Below are positions 30,306 to 39,421 of a DNA stretch of 64,000 nt, piece after piece. The position numbers and the translations under genes were made by a program. The notes under the pieces are model-generated. The model saw only the letters and a program-made list of their open reading frames with translations, was not told where the DNA came from and ran no database searches. Position 1 is the first letter of the stretch, and each line of letters starts with the position of its first letter. The stretch is taken from NCBI RefSeq assembly GCF_011398925.1, contig NZ_AP022842.1:4002001-4066000 (forward strand). The letters are read 5' to 3'. The stretch is from Bacillus sp. KH172YL63 (GTDB taxonomy: Bacteria > Bacillota > Bacilli > Bacillales > Bacillaceae_B).

Positions 30306-30327
30306 AAGCGTCTATTGGCGCTTTTTT
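30304..30327 (+). terminator. Terminator of the riboswitch/peptide transcript
   Basis: AAAAGCG...CGCTTTT with an 8-nt loop and TTTTTT; it overlaps the stop codon of the 42-aa gene. Confidence 0.88.
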
Positions 30328-30422
30328 AATTTTATATACTTTCATTCTACAATTTATGGAAAGTTTCGAGAATATTCGATAGAATAAAAGGAGTAATCTA
30401 AACTAGTTGGAGGCAACCATAC

Positions 30423-31088
30423 ATGCATAAAGAAGTTAAACTCATCCGGGGATTGAGACAACCTTCCCACTTCTTTTATCAGTTACAAGTGGCGGAAGGA
30501 TTGAAAGGATATAAACAAAAAGTTCTCCTTGTTATTCTATTATCTGCTCTTGTCTTTGGACTCATTTCCTCTTTCGGAATCGGAATGGATCCTCTTTCAA
30601 AACAACTAACGGAACTGTCACCTGCCACATTTGAAATGGAAAAATTCCTTTTCTTCCTGGGAAGACTGATCGCTGGTCTATTATATGCAGCAGTCGTCCT
30701 ATTCGTACCGGCACTGATTTTCTGGACGATTTCAGATGAGGGTGAATACCGTAAGCTCGTCATCATCCAGGCTCTCGTATTGATGATCCTATTAATTGAA
30801 AAGCTGACGTATATCCCTTTGTCTATCTTCTTTTCTCTTGACTGGTTCTCATCACCCCTATCGCTTGGGGTCATCGCCCAATATATAACGGGCAAAGCTT
30901 TGGTCATCTATTTCTTAGGATGCTTCTCACTTTTTAAGATATGGATTTTCTATATTCAATACAAAGGAATCAAACGCCTCACTCAACAGAAGAACTGGGT
31001 GATTTGGCTGGTAATCCTCTTAACGAATGCATTGTTCTGGGGCGTTACTACACTTCTGGCGTTTCTTGATATATCTACTCTAATCTAA
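30423..31088 (+). CDS. yknW: Yip1-domain membrane protein, YknW-like
   Basis: 221 residues with about five membrane helices (VLLVILLSALVFGLISSFGI, LGRLIAGLLYAAVVLFVPAL, LVIIQALVLMILLIEKLTYI and others), fitting the Yip1 family. In B. subtilis yknW precedes yknX-yknY-yknZ, an ABC exporter protecting against the SDP toxin; YknW helps assemble it. Here a YknX-like gene follows 23 bp downstream, supporting the call, but no YknY/YknZ genes come after. ATG follows TTGGAGG. Symbol is by similarity and context. Confidence 0.75.
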   Translation: MHKEVKLIRGLRQPSHFFYQLQVAEGLKGYKQKVLLVILLSALVFGLISSFGIGMDPLSKQLTELSPATFEMEKFLFFLGRLIAGLLYAAVVLFVPALIFWTISDEGEYRKLVIIQALVLMILLIEKLTYIPLSIFFSLDWFSSPLSLGVIAQYITGKALVIYFLGCFSLFKIWIFYIQYKGIKRLTQQKNWVIWLVILLTNALFWGVTTLLAFLDISTLI

Positions 31089-31111
31089 CTATTAAAAGGC
31101 TGTGAACATTC

Positions 31112-32347
31112 ATGAAAAAACGAACCATTTTCTATAGTACCCTCACTGTGTCGCTCCTTTTCATAGGTACCAATACATATCTGATTGAAAAAGCGAACAG
31201 CAAAGTCGACCGGGAAGTCCGTGTTGCCGAATGGGAACCGGTCACGAAAGGCGACCTTGCCAAGGAACTGCCCAAAGCCGGCGTGGTAGACGCTGAAGAA
31301 GAGAACTACCTTTATTTCAACGACGAATTCGGCTCTTTCAAAAAATTCCTTGTAAAAGAAGGGGACCAGGTAGAGTCCGGGACACCGCTCTATGAGTATG
31401 AAGTGACCGACCAAACGCGTCAAAAGAACGTGTTGAAGTCAGAGGTCGATCAATACGAAGACGAAATTGATAGTATCGAAGAAAACATCTCGGATTTAAA
31501 TCGATTAGAATTATCCTTACCATCCACTTCAATTGACGAAAAGGACATTCCGATTGACGCAAGTGCCTTGCAATCTGAGTACGATTTAAAAAAAGAAATC
31601 GCCGATAAAGAACTTGAAATTGACCGCCTTGAAAGCCAAATCGACAATCTTGAGCGTCAAATCAAAGATATCGAGTCTTACGAAACCACCCTTACCGTTC
31701 AAAGCAGTGTGGCCGGCACGATCAAAAATCTGTCTCATGCAGTCGACAACCCGTTGATCACCATCGCCTCACAGGCGACCATCGTCACGACTGACCTCAC
31801 CGAAAAGGAAATCATCACGGTCGACGAAAACATGAACGCAACGGTTCAATCGGACATTGAGAAAAAGACTCAAAAAGGGATCGTGACCAAAGTCGCCACA
31901 CTCCCTAAAAACAATCCGCACATCCAAACAGACAGCATGTACCCTGTTGAAGTGAAACTCCAGGATCCGGACAACAAGCTGCTTCCAGGCCACCATGTGG
32001 CTCTATCCATCATCACCGAGGAAGTGAAAGGTGCAACGGTGGTGCCAGTAACCGCCGTTGAAAAGGACGGAAAGAACAAATATATGTGGATCCTTACCGA
32101 TAAAGGTACTGTAGAAAAGCGTAAAGTCACCACAGGACTTGAAGTCGACGGACAGCAGGTAATCAAATCTGGCGTAAAAGCCGGAGAGTACTATATCATC
32201 TACCCTGATGACATTCCGGCTCTACAAAAAGGCGCAACATTCATTACGGCCCTTGATTGGGATAAAGTGAAACTGAAGGATTTGAAGAAGTTCGATCGTC
32301 AGGCAGTATTGGAGAATTTGCTGTTGGGGATTTTGGAACGGAAATAA
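31112..32347 (+). CDS. yknX: HlyD-type periplasmic-adaptor-like protein, YknX-like
   Basis: 411 residues: one N-terminal helix (FYSTLTVSLLFIGTNTYLI), a biotinyl-lipoyl-like half (LVKEGDQVESGTPLYEYE, near 79), a long coiled coil (about 110-190), the second lipoyl half (TLTVQSSVAGTIKNLSHAV), then beta-barrel and membrane-proximal domains (KLLPGHHVALSI, VVPVTAVEKDGKNKYMWI). Adaptor subunit that couples an ABC permease to export in Gram-positives. The cognate ATPase and permease are not in the window, so it must pair with a distant transporter or be an orphan. Confidence 0.85.
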   Translation: MKKRTIFYSTLTVSLLFIGTNTYLIEKANSKVDREVRVAEWEPVTKGDLAKELPKAGVVDAEEENYLYFNDEFGSFKKFLVKEGDQVESGTPLYEYEVTDQTRQKNVLKSEVDQYEDEIDSIEENISDLNRLELSLPSTSIDEKDIPIDASALQSEYDLKKEIADKELEIDRLESQIDNLERQIKDIESYETTLTVQSSVAGTIKNLSHAVDNPLITIASQATIVTTDLTEKEIITVDENMNATVQSDIEKKTQKGIVTKVATLPKNNPHIQTDSMYPVEVKLQDPDNKLLPGHHVALSIITEEVKGATVVPVTAVEKDGKNKYMWILTDKGTVEKRKVTTGLEVDGQQVIKSGVKAGEYYIIYPDDIPALQKGATFITALDWDKVKLKDLKKFDRQAVLENLLLGILERK

Positions 32348-32358
32348 TATTAGATCAG

Positions 32359-32388
32359 GACCGGCCCCTTTAAAAGGGCCGGTTTTTT
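32359..32388 (+). terminator. Terminator after yknWX-like genes
   Basis: ACCGGCCC...GGGCCGGT with TTTTTT; 12 bp after the stop. Confidence 0.92.
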
Positions 32389-32605
32389 CATGAAACATAC
32401 ATACTCCTTCCCTTCAAACAAATACTAGTGGATAACCAACTGCGAAAAGGAGTCCACTAACCATGAAAACACTTAAAACACTCATCACCCTTCTCCTACT
32501 CCTCTCTATCACGCCCCCACCCACGCAGCCCCGCCCAAAAACGTCATCCTCCTCATCATGGACGGAACCAACTCCGACATACTCACCCTATCCCGCTGGT
32601 ACCGA

Positions 32606-32617
32606 GGGACGGACCTT
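32606..32617 (+). repeat. REP-like 12-mer inside phosphatase gene (copy a)
   Basis: GGGACGGACCTT; encodes GTDL of YRGTDLHL. Confidence 0.8.
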
Positions 32618-33080
32618 CACCTGGACAGCATCCTGTCAGGCGGCGTCCATACCCATTCAGCACAGTCAGCGATCACCGACTCGGCTGCTGCGGGGTCTGC
32701 CATGGCAACCGGGATGAAGACCCGTGCCGATTACATTGGGATGAGTCCTGACGGCCGCCCGGTGCTGACGGTCCTTGAAGGAGCAAAGCTGTCCGGCTAC
32801 AAGACGGGCATCGTCGCCACCTCCCCGGTCCAGCACGCCACACCCGCCGCGTTCACCTCCCACGCACTGAACCGGGATGAATTCGGCGACATCGGTGAAC
32901 AGCAGGTGCATCAAGGGCTCGATGTCGTACTCGGCGGTGGTGCCGCCTGGCTCAAGCCGCAAACGAAGAATCCTGTCAAAAACGACGATGGCATGCTGAA
33001 AACAAAGCAGGTCAGCCGTGAAGACGGAGAAAACCTGCTCGAAACAATCAAGGCAAACCAGTATCAATTGGTACGGAAGA

Positions 33081-33092
33081 GGGACGGACTTC
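33081..33092 (+). repeat. REP-like 12-mer inside phosphatase gene (copy b, one mismatch)
   Basis: GGGACGGACTTC; encodes RDGLL in another frame. Confidence 0.6.
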
Positions 33093-33888
33093 TAAACAGT
33101 ACCGGATCCGGCAAGCTGTGGGGTTCTTTCGCTAATGAAGACATCTCTTTTGAAATGGACCGACGCAAACTCCATCCCGACGAGCCGTCACTTAAAGAGA
33201 TGACCCATGCCGCCATCAACAAACTTTCCGAAGGCGACAAAGGCTTTTTCCTCATGGTCGAAGGCAGCAAGGTCGACTGGGCCGCCCACAAAAACGATCC
33301 TGTCGGCATGATCAGCGAGGTGCTGAGCTTTGATGACGCGGTCGGTGAAGCGCTGGCATTTGCCCGAAAAGACAAGAATACGATGGTCATCGCCGTCACC
33401 GATCACGGAAATAGCGGCCTTACCCTCGGGAATCAACACACGAACGGTGACTACAAGCACCTGCCTGCCGGTAAATTTGTAGAACCACTCAAAAAAGCCA
33501 GGCTCACCGTTAAAGGTGCCGTCTCCCAGCTCAAACCGGACCGCTCTAATTTAAAAAAGGTCCTGACAAACTATGGGCTTAAGAATCTGAGCAGTAAAGA
33601 ATTTTCTCTGATGAAACGTGCCGCCACGGCAGAAGAATTCGAGAACCACATGGTCAAACTGATGGCAAAGCGGGCCAACCTGGGCTTCACCACCCACGGC
33701 CACACCGGGGAAGACGTATTTCTATATGCATACGGACCCGGTAAACCAGTGGGACTGATCGACAACACCGACATCCCCAGGGTGATTTCCGATTACCTCG
33801 GCTTTTCCTTAACTTCGGGAAAACTCGCCCATTGGTATGTCGACGGGATGACTATTTTTCGGGAAAAGGGCTATCAGGTACGGATTGA

Positions 33889-33900
33889 GGGACGGACCTC
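33889..33900 (+). repeat. REP-like 12-mer inside phosphatase gene (copy c)
   Basis: GGGACGGACCTC; encodes EGRTS in the third frame. Confidence 0.85.
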
Positions 33901-34080
33901 TGAAAATCCCGTCCTGGTAGCAGTCCGGGGTGAAGAAGTGCTCCGTTTTCCAGAAAACAAGAACTTTTATTGGAGAAATGATGAGAAAGTGATGTTGAAC
34001 AGTGTAAATGTGTTCGATGGGAAGACGTTTTATGTGCATGTGGAGGGCTGAGATGGGGATTTGAGCGGAGCGTGATTGTG

Positions 34081-34175
34081 TTTATTTTCAAATTGGGGTG
34101 GTTTGTTTTCAATTCCGGGGTTTTATTTTCAAAAATGAGGGTTTTATTTTCAAATCCAGCATTTTATTTTCAATA
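34081..34175 (+). repeat. Array A: five TTTATTTTCAA words at 20-21 bp period
   Basis: The word (T)TTATTTTCAA starts near 34081, 34102 (TTTGTTTTCAA), 34122, 34143 and 34163: steps of 21, 20, 21, 20 bp with unrelated GC-richer spacers. Lies just after the phosphatase gene. The same word in reverse orientation and with the same step forms array D at 52.5 kb. Confidence 0.9.
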
Positions 34176-34226
34176 AGCGATCTACCGGCTGGTGTCAGGC
34201 CTCCTTATAAGAGGTTCGACAAACAA

Positions 34227-34362
34227 TATATTATCGAGTTGAGCCTGTATATTATCGACTTCACTCCGCTTATTATCAACTCTCACCCTTATATTATCGA
34301 CTTTCCCAATATATTATCGACTCCGCCCCTTTTATTATCAACTTCCCCACATATGATCACCC
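34227..34362 (+). repeat. Array B: seven TATTATCGA words at about 21 bp period
   Basis: TATTATC(G/A)A at 34229, 34250, 34271, 34292, 34312 and 34333, and a degenerate TATGATCAC at 34352. Steps of 21, 21, 21, 20, 21 and 19 bp; spacers are C-rich and differ. No gene is supported from 34052 to 34524; the stretch holds only arrays A and B and a C-rich segment. Confidence 0.9.
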
Positions 34363-34524
34363 CCTCTCATCACCAACGCTCCCCATACCTGACACCACCC
34401 TCCACCACAATTCGACAACCCCACACCACCCTTCCCACCACTTCCCCGCCCCGCCGGTTCCTTTTCCCCCTCCTTTTACGTTATAATAAAAGAATGCGAT
34501 TTTATAGATTGGAGAGGTTGGTTG

Positions 34525-36168
34525 ATGTCGATTCGTATTCAGGAGTTGAAGGATAAGTTGCTTCCGATGAGTCAGTCGATACAGGGTGAGCTGGACCCGA
34601 ATCAGGATGCTGGTAAGAATGTTGTGTCCAAGGGGCTCCTCTTGTTCCGTCAGAACCTGGTTTCGAATGTGAAAGTGCGGGATGAGGAAGTGACGGCTGA
34701 GGTGCAGGATGTGACGCCTGTTTCAATTGAGCTGAATTTGTCGTTTCCCCTGTTGAGCAAGTGTTCGTGTCCGTCAAACGGCTGGTGCCGGCATCAGATG
34801 GCCACTTTCTTTGTGCTGTACAACAAGGTGGGCCGTGTGAGTGAGTGGATCCAGGATTGGCGGAGCCGGTCTCAGGCGTCTGCCGGGGAACCTAAGTCTT
34901 TGGATGATTTATTGAAGAAGCACGGCGGTTCCGGTGCCCTCCGTAAAGCCAGCGATCTATTGAATGAACGGAAAACACGGGGCAATACGCCGGAGGAATG
35001 GTGGCAGTTCTTTGAGTCCCTTCTGAGGCAGGAGGATATGGATTTACTTGAAAGGCAGCCCTATTTGATGGATGTCCTCGTCCAGAATATGACGAAGCGT
35101 TTCATGAAGGAAGCGCCGTTTGAACGGGAATGGAAGCCGCTTTATCAGCTGTTTGCGACCTTCTTTCTGTCGATTGAGATTGATACACGCCTTCAGGAGC
35201 AGAATGTGGAGCTGAGCCGGGAGCAGTACAGCATGTATGATTTCCTGCTCGGTGAGATGGAGGATGCGGTCGAGAAGCTGTCGATTCACGCCATGCCGTT
35301 CAGTTTCGACCCCTTCATTGCTTTTTTGAAAACAAAGACGGTCGACATGAGCGATTCTGCAGAAAACAGTACGATGATGAAAGCGGAAGTGTACCGCTTC
35401 CTGTGGTACTACCTGTTCAAGCAGAAGTCGTGGCGCAAGGATGAGATTGCCCGGTTGGAAGCACAGGCCAATGAGGATGAGACCTTCCATCACGTGGCGC
35501 TCCTTCATCAATACCTGCTTCTTGAGGATTTGGAGAAAGCAGATGCAGTCGTTGATCAGCTTGGATCTGAGCTTGTCCCATTCAGTGAGTTCTGGCTCCG
35601 TAAGTTTTTCTCCGGAAAACGGTATGAGGTCGGATTCTTTCTTGTTCGCCATCTGTTGTCACGGCTTCCTGCCCATGTCGAGGGGCTGGATTATTACGAG
35701 GCGACCCGATTTGTCCGCTGGTTCGTTCGGATTCTGCCGATGGATTGGCTGATGGAAAAGGACAGTGGGCTTGTGAATGAGCTTCTGCTGTCGATGCTCC
35801 CATACAGCTTCTTCTCGTACAATGAGTACCTCATCAACGCGAAAGCCTACCGGGAGTGGGTTGAGCTGCAGCGTTATATGAGCTACAGCATCAGGGAAAT
35901 GGACGGCATGGGCCTCCGGGATGTGACAAAGGAAGCACCGGAGCTCGCACTGCCGATCTATTATACAGGCGTCATGGAAGCGATCGAGCAGAAAAACCGG
36001 GACAGCTATAAGCTTGCTGTCCGTTACATGAAGAAGATCCGGACGATTTATAAAAAAACGAAGTCTATAGATAAATGGGACGCGTATCTCTCCTATATCC
36101 TGGAGAAATATAAGCGGCTACGGGCGTTCCAAGAAGAGTGCAGAAAGGGTAAATTAATCGATGCTTAA
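34525..36168 (+). CDS. ywqB: SWIM zinc-finger protein, YwqB-like
   Basis: 547 residues. A SWIM zinc-binding motif is seen near residues 78-92 (KCSCPSNGWCRHQMATFF, CxC-x6-CxH), followed by a long helical region rich in Glu/Trp/Tyr. ATG at 34525 is preferred over TTG at 34522, with GGAGAGG about 7 nt ahead. It overlaps the SNF2 helicase gene by 8 bp; the ywqB-ywqA pair is conserved in Bacillus. SWIM partners of SNF2 helicases probably help in DNA or protein binding; the process is not known. Confidence 0.9.
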   Translation: MSIRIQELKDKLLPMSQSIQGELDPNQDAGKNVVSKGLLLFRQNLVSNVKVRDEEVTAEVQDVTPVSIELNLSFPLLSKCSCPSNGWCRHQMATFFVLYNKVGRVSEWIQDWRSRSQASAGEPKSLDDLLKKHGGSGALRKASDLLNERKTRGNTPEEWWQFFESLLRQEDMDLLERQPYLMDVLVQNMTKRFMKEAPFEREWKPLYQLFATFFLSIEIDTRLQEQNVELSREQYSMYDFLLGEMEDAVEKLSIHAMPFSFDPFIAFLKTKTVDMSDSAENSTMMKAEVYRFLWYYLFKQKSWRKDEIARLEAQANEDETFHHVALLHQYLLLEDLEKADAVVDQLGSELVPFSEFWLRKFFSGKRYEVGFFLVRHLLSRLPAHVEGLDYYEATRFVRWFVRILPMDWLMEKDSGLVNELLLSMLPYSFFSYNEYLINAKAYREWVELQRYMSYSIREMDGMGLRDVTKEAPELALPIYYTGVMEAIEQKNRDSYKLAVRYMKKIRTIYKKTKSIDKWDAYLSYILEKYKRLRAFQEECRKGKLIDA

Positions 36169-38986
36169 ACTGTCTTCCGTCAAAATCAATGTCCATACAA
36201 CTGAATATGAAGACCGTTTCTTCATCACGGCGGAAAACGACAAGGGAGAGCTTCTTCCGCCCAAAGATTGGAAAGGGCAGCTGTTTCTTTGGCATGAGGA
36301 AAGCTATTACGGGACCCTCCTTCAGGAAGAGGACAACGGGATCCCGGTCACACAATGGCAGTTTCTGACCCTCCTTGCCGGTGAACATTTCAGCAGCATG
36401 ATACAGTGGGACTGGGATGAGACCGGTCAGGCGTGCATCGCGATTGCACCGGTCATGTATGAAGCGCTGGAAGAGGGGCGCTGGCTGCCGAGGTTCGGGG
36501 AATGGCAGGAAACAGGCCTTCAGTTCCATATCCCTGATGAAGTGTGGGGCAATTTCAATGACGAGTTTTGGGAAGAGACGCTTCCTGATGGAGGTCCGTC
36601 CCTCAAAAAGCTCACGGAAAATTGGTTCCAGGGGGCGTTGAATGAGGCGATGGCTTCAGGGGGTTCTCATGCGATGAAGCGGATCCAGAAGTTGAAGGAC
36701 AGTACGCTGACGTCTGAGGAGCTTGATGCTTATTTCGATGAGAAGCGCTGGAGTGAATGGATTGCCGGAGCCGATGAAGAGCTTCCGTTTTCAATGGGTC
36801 TCCGGATTTCTGAACCGCTTGATGAAGATGAGTCTTGGGAGCTTGAGACGATTCTCCGTGACCGAAAGAGAACGAACCGGGTTGTGTCATTGACAGAAGA
36901 CACCGTCCCCCCTTCCTGGAAAAAACATTTAGGTGAAGTGTCTGAAGAGCAGGAACGCTGGATGAAGATGCTTCCGATCCTCCGAGATGTGGACGGCTCT
37001 CTGCGGACGTCCCTCGGTGAACACGATGCTTGGGATTTCTTGTCGGTCCTCAGTGAAAAGCTGATCGACCTGGATATCGAGATCCTGCTGCCGTCCTGGT
37101 GGGAAGCGATGAAGGATGCCCAGGTGCTCGTGAAGGCGAAGCTGAAGAATACCGATACGAGCTACCGGCCCTCTTTTGTGGGCTTGAACGCCATGCTTGA
37201 TTTTGACTGGCGCCTTTCCATGAACGGCGTCGACCTGAACGAGGATGATTTCAATCAGCTCGTCAACGACCAGCGCCGTCTGGTGAAGATCCGCGGACAG
37301 TGGATGAAGCTCGACCCGGCCATGATTCGCCGGATCCAGCAGATGATGACCAAAGCGAAGCAGGAAGGCATTTCGATCCAGGATATGCTCGAGCAGGAGC
37401 TTGTCCCACGGGATTCCGACGAATCTAACGTAGAAGAAGATGACGAAGGGCATGACCCTTTCAAATATGCCAAAATCCAGCTGGAACTGAACCGTTCCAT
37501 GAAAAAGATGATTCACCAGCTGACGAATGTTTCATCGATCCCGTTGACGGACACACCCGCTGATTTTCAAGGTGAGCTCAGACCGTATCAGCAGCTTGGC
37601 ATGAGCTGGATGCTCTTTTTACGTAAGTTCAATTTTGGCGCCTGCCTGGCGGATGACATGGGACTCGGGAAAACGGTGCAGCTTATCACGTATTTACAGC
37701 ATGTGAAGGAAACCGAGAAACCGGAGGCACCATCGTTGATCGTTGCCCCGACATCCGTTCTCGGAAACTGGCAGCGTGAATTGGAAAAATTCGCACCGAA
37801 CTTGAAGGTTCATCTTCATTACGGGCCGACCCGGGCGAAGGGTGCGGATTTTGCCGGCGTGATCAAAGGCGTCGATGTGATCCTCACTTCTTACGGATTG
37901 TCCCATATCGATTATGACGAACTGTCAGAAGTCGAGTGGACCTCGATCTCACTAGATGAGGCGCAAAACATCAAGAATGCCAACACGAAGCAGTCACGGG
38001 CGATCCGCAAGCTGACTGGAAAGCATCATATTGCCTTGACCGGAACCCCGATGGAAAACAGGCTGTCAGAGCTGTGGTCGATCTTTGACTTCCTGAATCA
38101 CGGCTATCTTGGCGGATTTACCCAATATCAGAAAAACTATATTGCACCGATCGAGAAGGATGAATCGGAGGAAAAAGTGAAAGAGCTGCAGGCGAAAATC
38201 AAACCGTTCCTGCTGCGCCGGACAAAGAAAGATCCGGAAGTCGAACTGAACCTCCCTGAAAAACTCGAGCAGAAGGAATATTGCCATCTGACTGCCGAGC
38301 AGGCTGCCCTGTATGAACAGCTCGTGAAAGACACGCTCGCACAAATCGAGACGGTGAGCGGGTTCGAACGGAAAGGCCTCATCCTGCAGATGCTGAATCA
38401 GCTCAAGCAGCTCTGCAACCACCCGGCTCTTTACTTAAAAGAACCGGATCCAAAGTCGATTCTGTCCCGCTCTGAAAAAATGCAGAAGCTCAAGGACATC
38501 GTCGAGACCGCCTTGGAATCCGGGGAAGCGTGCCTCATTTTCACCCAGTATATCTCGATGGGAGAAATGATCCAGGACGTGATGAAAAAAGAATTCGATA
38601 TCAAGGTACCATTCCTGAACGGAAGCATGGCAAAAGGTAAACGGGATGAACTCGTGGATAAATTCCAAAAAGGCGAGTTCCCTGTATTCCTCCTGTCACT
38701 GAAAGCAGGCGGCACCGGATTGAACCTGACCGCTGCCAACCACGTCGTCCACTACGACCGCTGGTGGAACCCGGCCGTTGAAAATCAGGCAACAGACCGT
38801 GCCTACCGGATCGGACAAAAACGCTTTGTCCATGTCCACAAGCTCGTTTCCTCAGGAACACTGGAAGAAAAAATCGATGCCATGCTGACGAAAAAGCAGG
38901 CACTGAACGACGAAATCATCCGCAGCGATCAGTGGGTGACCGAATTGTCGGATCAGGATCTGGAGTCGTTATTGGTGTTGGAATAG
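36161..38986 (+). CDS. ywqA: SNF2-family DEAD/DEAH-box helicase, YwqA-like
   Basis: 941 residues. The N-terminal half is a bacterial SNF2-associated domain; the ATPase starts near residue 470: LRPYQQLGMSWMLFLRKFNF, Walker A ADDMGLGKTVQ (near 498), DEAQNIKN box (near 602), LTGTPMENRLSELWSIFDFL, and helicase motifs V/VI LSLKAGGTGLNLTAANHVVH, ATDRAYRIGQ (near 875). Remodels DNA-protein complexes with ATP. Overlaps ywqB. A REP-like copy encodes GGPSL near residue 146. Ends at a terminator. Confidence 0.95.
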   Translation: MLKLSSVKINVHTTEYEDRFFITAENDKGELLPPKDWKGQLFLWHEESYYGTLLQEEDNGIPVTQWQFLTLLAGEHFSSMIQWDWDETGQACIAIAPVMYEALEEGRWLPRFGEWQETGLQFHIPDEVWGNFNDEFWEETLPDGGPSLKKLTENWFQGALNEAMASGGSHAMKRIQKLKDSTLTSEELDAYFDEKRWSEWIAGADEELPFSMGLRISEPLDEDESWELETILRDRKRTNRVVSLTEDTVPPSWKKHLGEVSEEQERWMKMLPILRDVDGSLRTSLGEHDAWDFLSVLSEKLIDLDIEILLPSWWEAMKDAQVLVKAKLKNTDTSYRPSFVGLNAMLDFDWRLSMNGVDLNEDDFNQLVNDQRRLVKIRGQWMKLDPAMIRRIQQMMTKAKQEGISIQDMLEQELVPRDSDESNVEEDDEGHDPFKYAKIQLELNRSMKKMIHQLTNVSSIPLTDTPADFQGELRPYQQLGMSWMLFLRKFNFGACLADDMGLGKTVQLITYLQHVKETEKPEAPSLIVAPTSVLGNWQRELEKFAPNLKVHLHYGPTRAKGADFAGVIKGVDVILTSYGLSHIDYDELSEVEWTSISLDEAQNIKNANTKQSRAIRKLTGKHHIALTGTPMENRLSELWSIFDFLNHGYLGGFTQYQKNYIAPIEKDESEEKVKELQAKIKPFLLRRTKKDPEVELNLPEKLEQKEYCHLTAEQAALYEQLVKDTLAQIETVSGFERKGLILQMLNQLKQLCNHPALYLKEPDPKSILSRSEKMQKLKDIVETALESGEACLIFTQYISMGEMIQDVMKKEFDIKVPFLNGSMAKGKRDELVDKFQKGEFPVFLLSLKAGGTGLNLTAANHVVHYDRWWNPAVENQATDRAYRIGQKRFVHVHKLVSSGTLEEKIDAMLTKKQALNDEIIRSDQWVTELSDQDLESLLVLE
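36591..36602 (-). repeat. REP-like 12-mer inside ywqA
   Basis: GAGGTCCGTCCC on plus; the only intragenic copy reading in reverse relative to its gene (encodes GGPSL). Confidence 0.85.
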
Positions 38987-38992
38987 ATGATA

Positions 38993-39026
38993 AAGCCTCT
39001 TTCCTTAGCGGGAAGGGGCTTTTTCT
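38993..39026 (+). terminator. Terminator after ywqBA
   Basis: AAGCCTCTTTCC / GGGAAGGGGCTTTTT stem with a short loop and T run. The following ~190 bp to 39221 shows no gene. Confidence 0.85.
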
Positions 39027-39221
39027 CGTCATAAAAAAACACCAGCCTCCCTCAGGAAACCGGCTCAATCATGAAGACATGCAGGGGAACGACTCACTTT
39101 GCTTACATCACACATTTATTTCTAATGAGGAAATACAGAGGAAACATACGGTGAACCATTGGAATTTGAGACAGAACTTATAGGTTGGATGATGCGTCTG
39201 GAAATTCTAGGTGGGGCTTTT

Positions 39222-39395
39222 TCAGGATGAGGTTTTCAGCACCGGATTCCGGTACTCGTAGCCTTGTTCAAGGGCAGTCACGCGCTGGGATAAGTAGAAA
39301 TTTTCGACGTTCAATCTAGCGACTTTTTTGATGAGATCTTCTGTCAATCTCTCCATCCGGTCAATTCGTTCTTCAAGGTCTTGCAGTTTCGCCAC
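39222..39395 (-). CDS. Small coiled-coil protein, 57 aa
   Basis: Not recognised. GTG at 39395 is preceded by AAAGGAG at 8 nt, so it is preferred over an ATG 24 bp upstream. The product VAKLQDLEERIDRMERLTED (N-terminal part) has a heptad pattern through about residue 45. It lies 26 bp after ssbB on the same strand and is probably co-transcribed with it. No function assigned. Confidence 0.65.
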   Translation of the reverse strand: MAKLQDLEERIDRMERLTEDLIKKVARLNVENFYLSQRVTALEQGYEYRNPVLKTSS

Positions 39396-39421
39396 GGGTC
39401 TCTCTCCTTTATGAAACAATA

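Larger units (their letters stand above)
32463..34051 (+). pseudogene. Alkaline phosphatase with a frameshift at the signal-peptide boundary
   Basis: Secreted phosphomonoesterase of the PhoA family. ATG 32463 encodes a good signal peptide (MKTLKTLITLLLLLSIT) in one frame; the mature protein (APPKNVILLIMDGTNSD) continues in another. Adding one C to the CCCCC run near 32514 would join them as ...SITPPTHA-APPKNV with a normal AxA cleavage site. The catalytic core is intact: DSAAAGSAMATG (nucleophile Ser), KVDWAAHKND and TDHGNSG. No in-frame start lies before ATG 32558, which would give a cytoplasmic product. True mutation, slippage switch or sequencing error cannot be told apart. The gene holds three REP-like copies. 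Confidence 0.85.

Noticed and set aside
34098..34556. 152-codon ORF with repeated FIFK / YIIDF peptides
   Set aside because: The periodic peptide is just arrays A and B read in frame; no start site, and it runs into ywqB.
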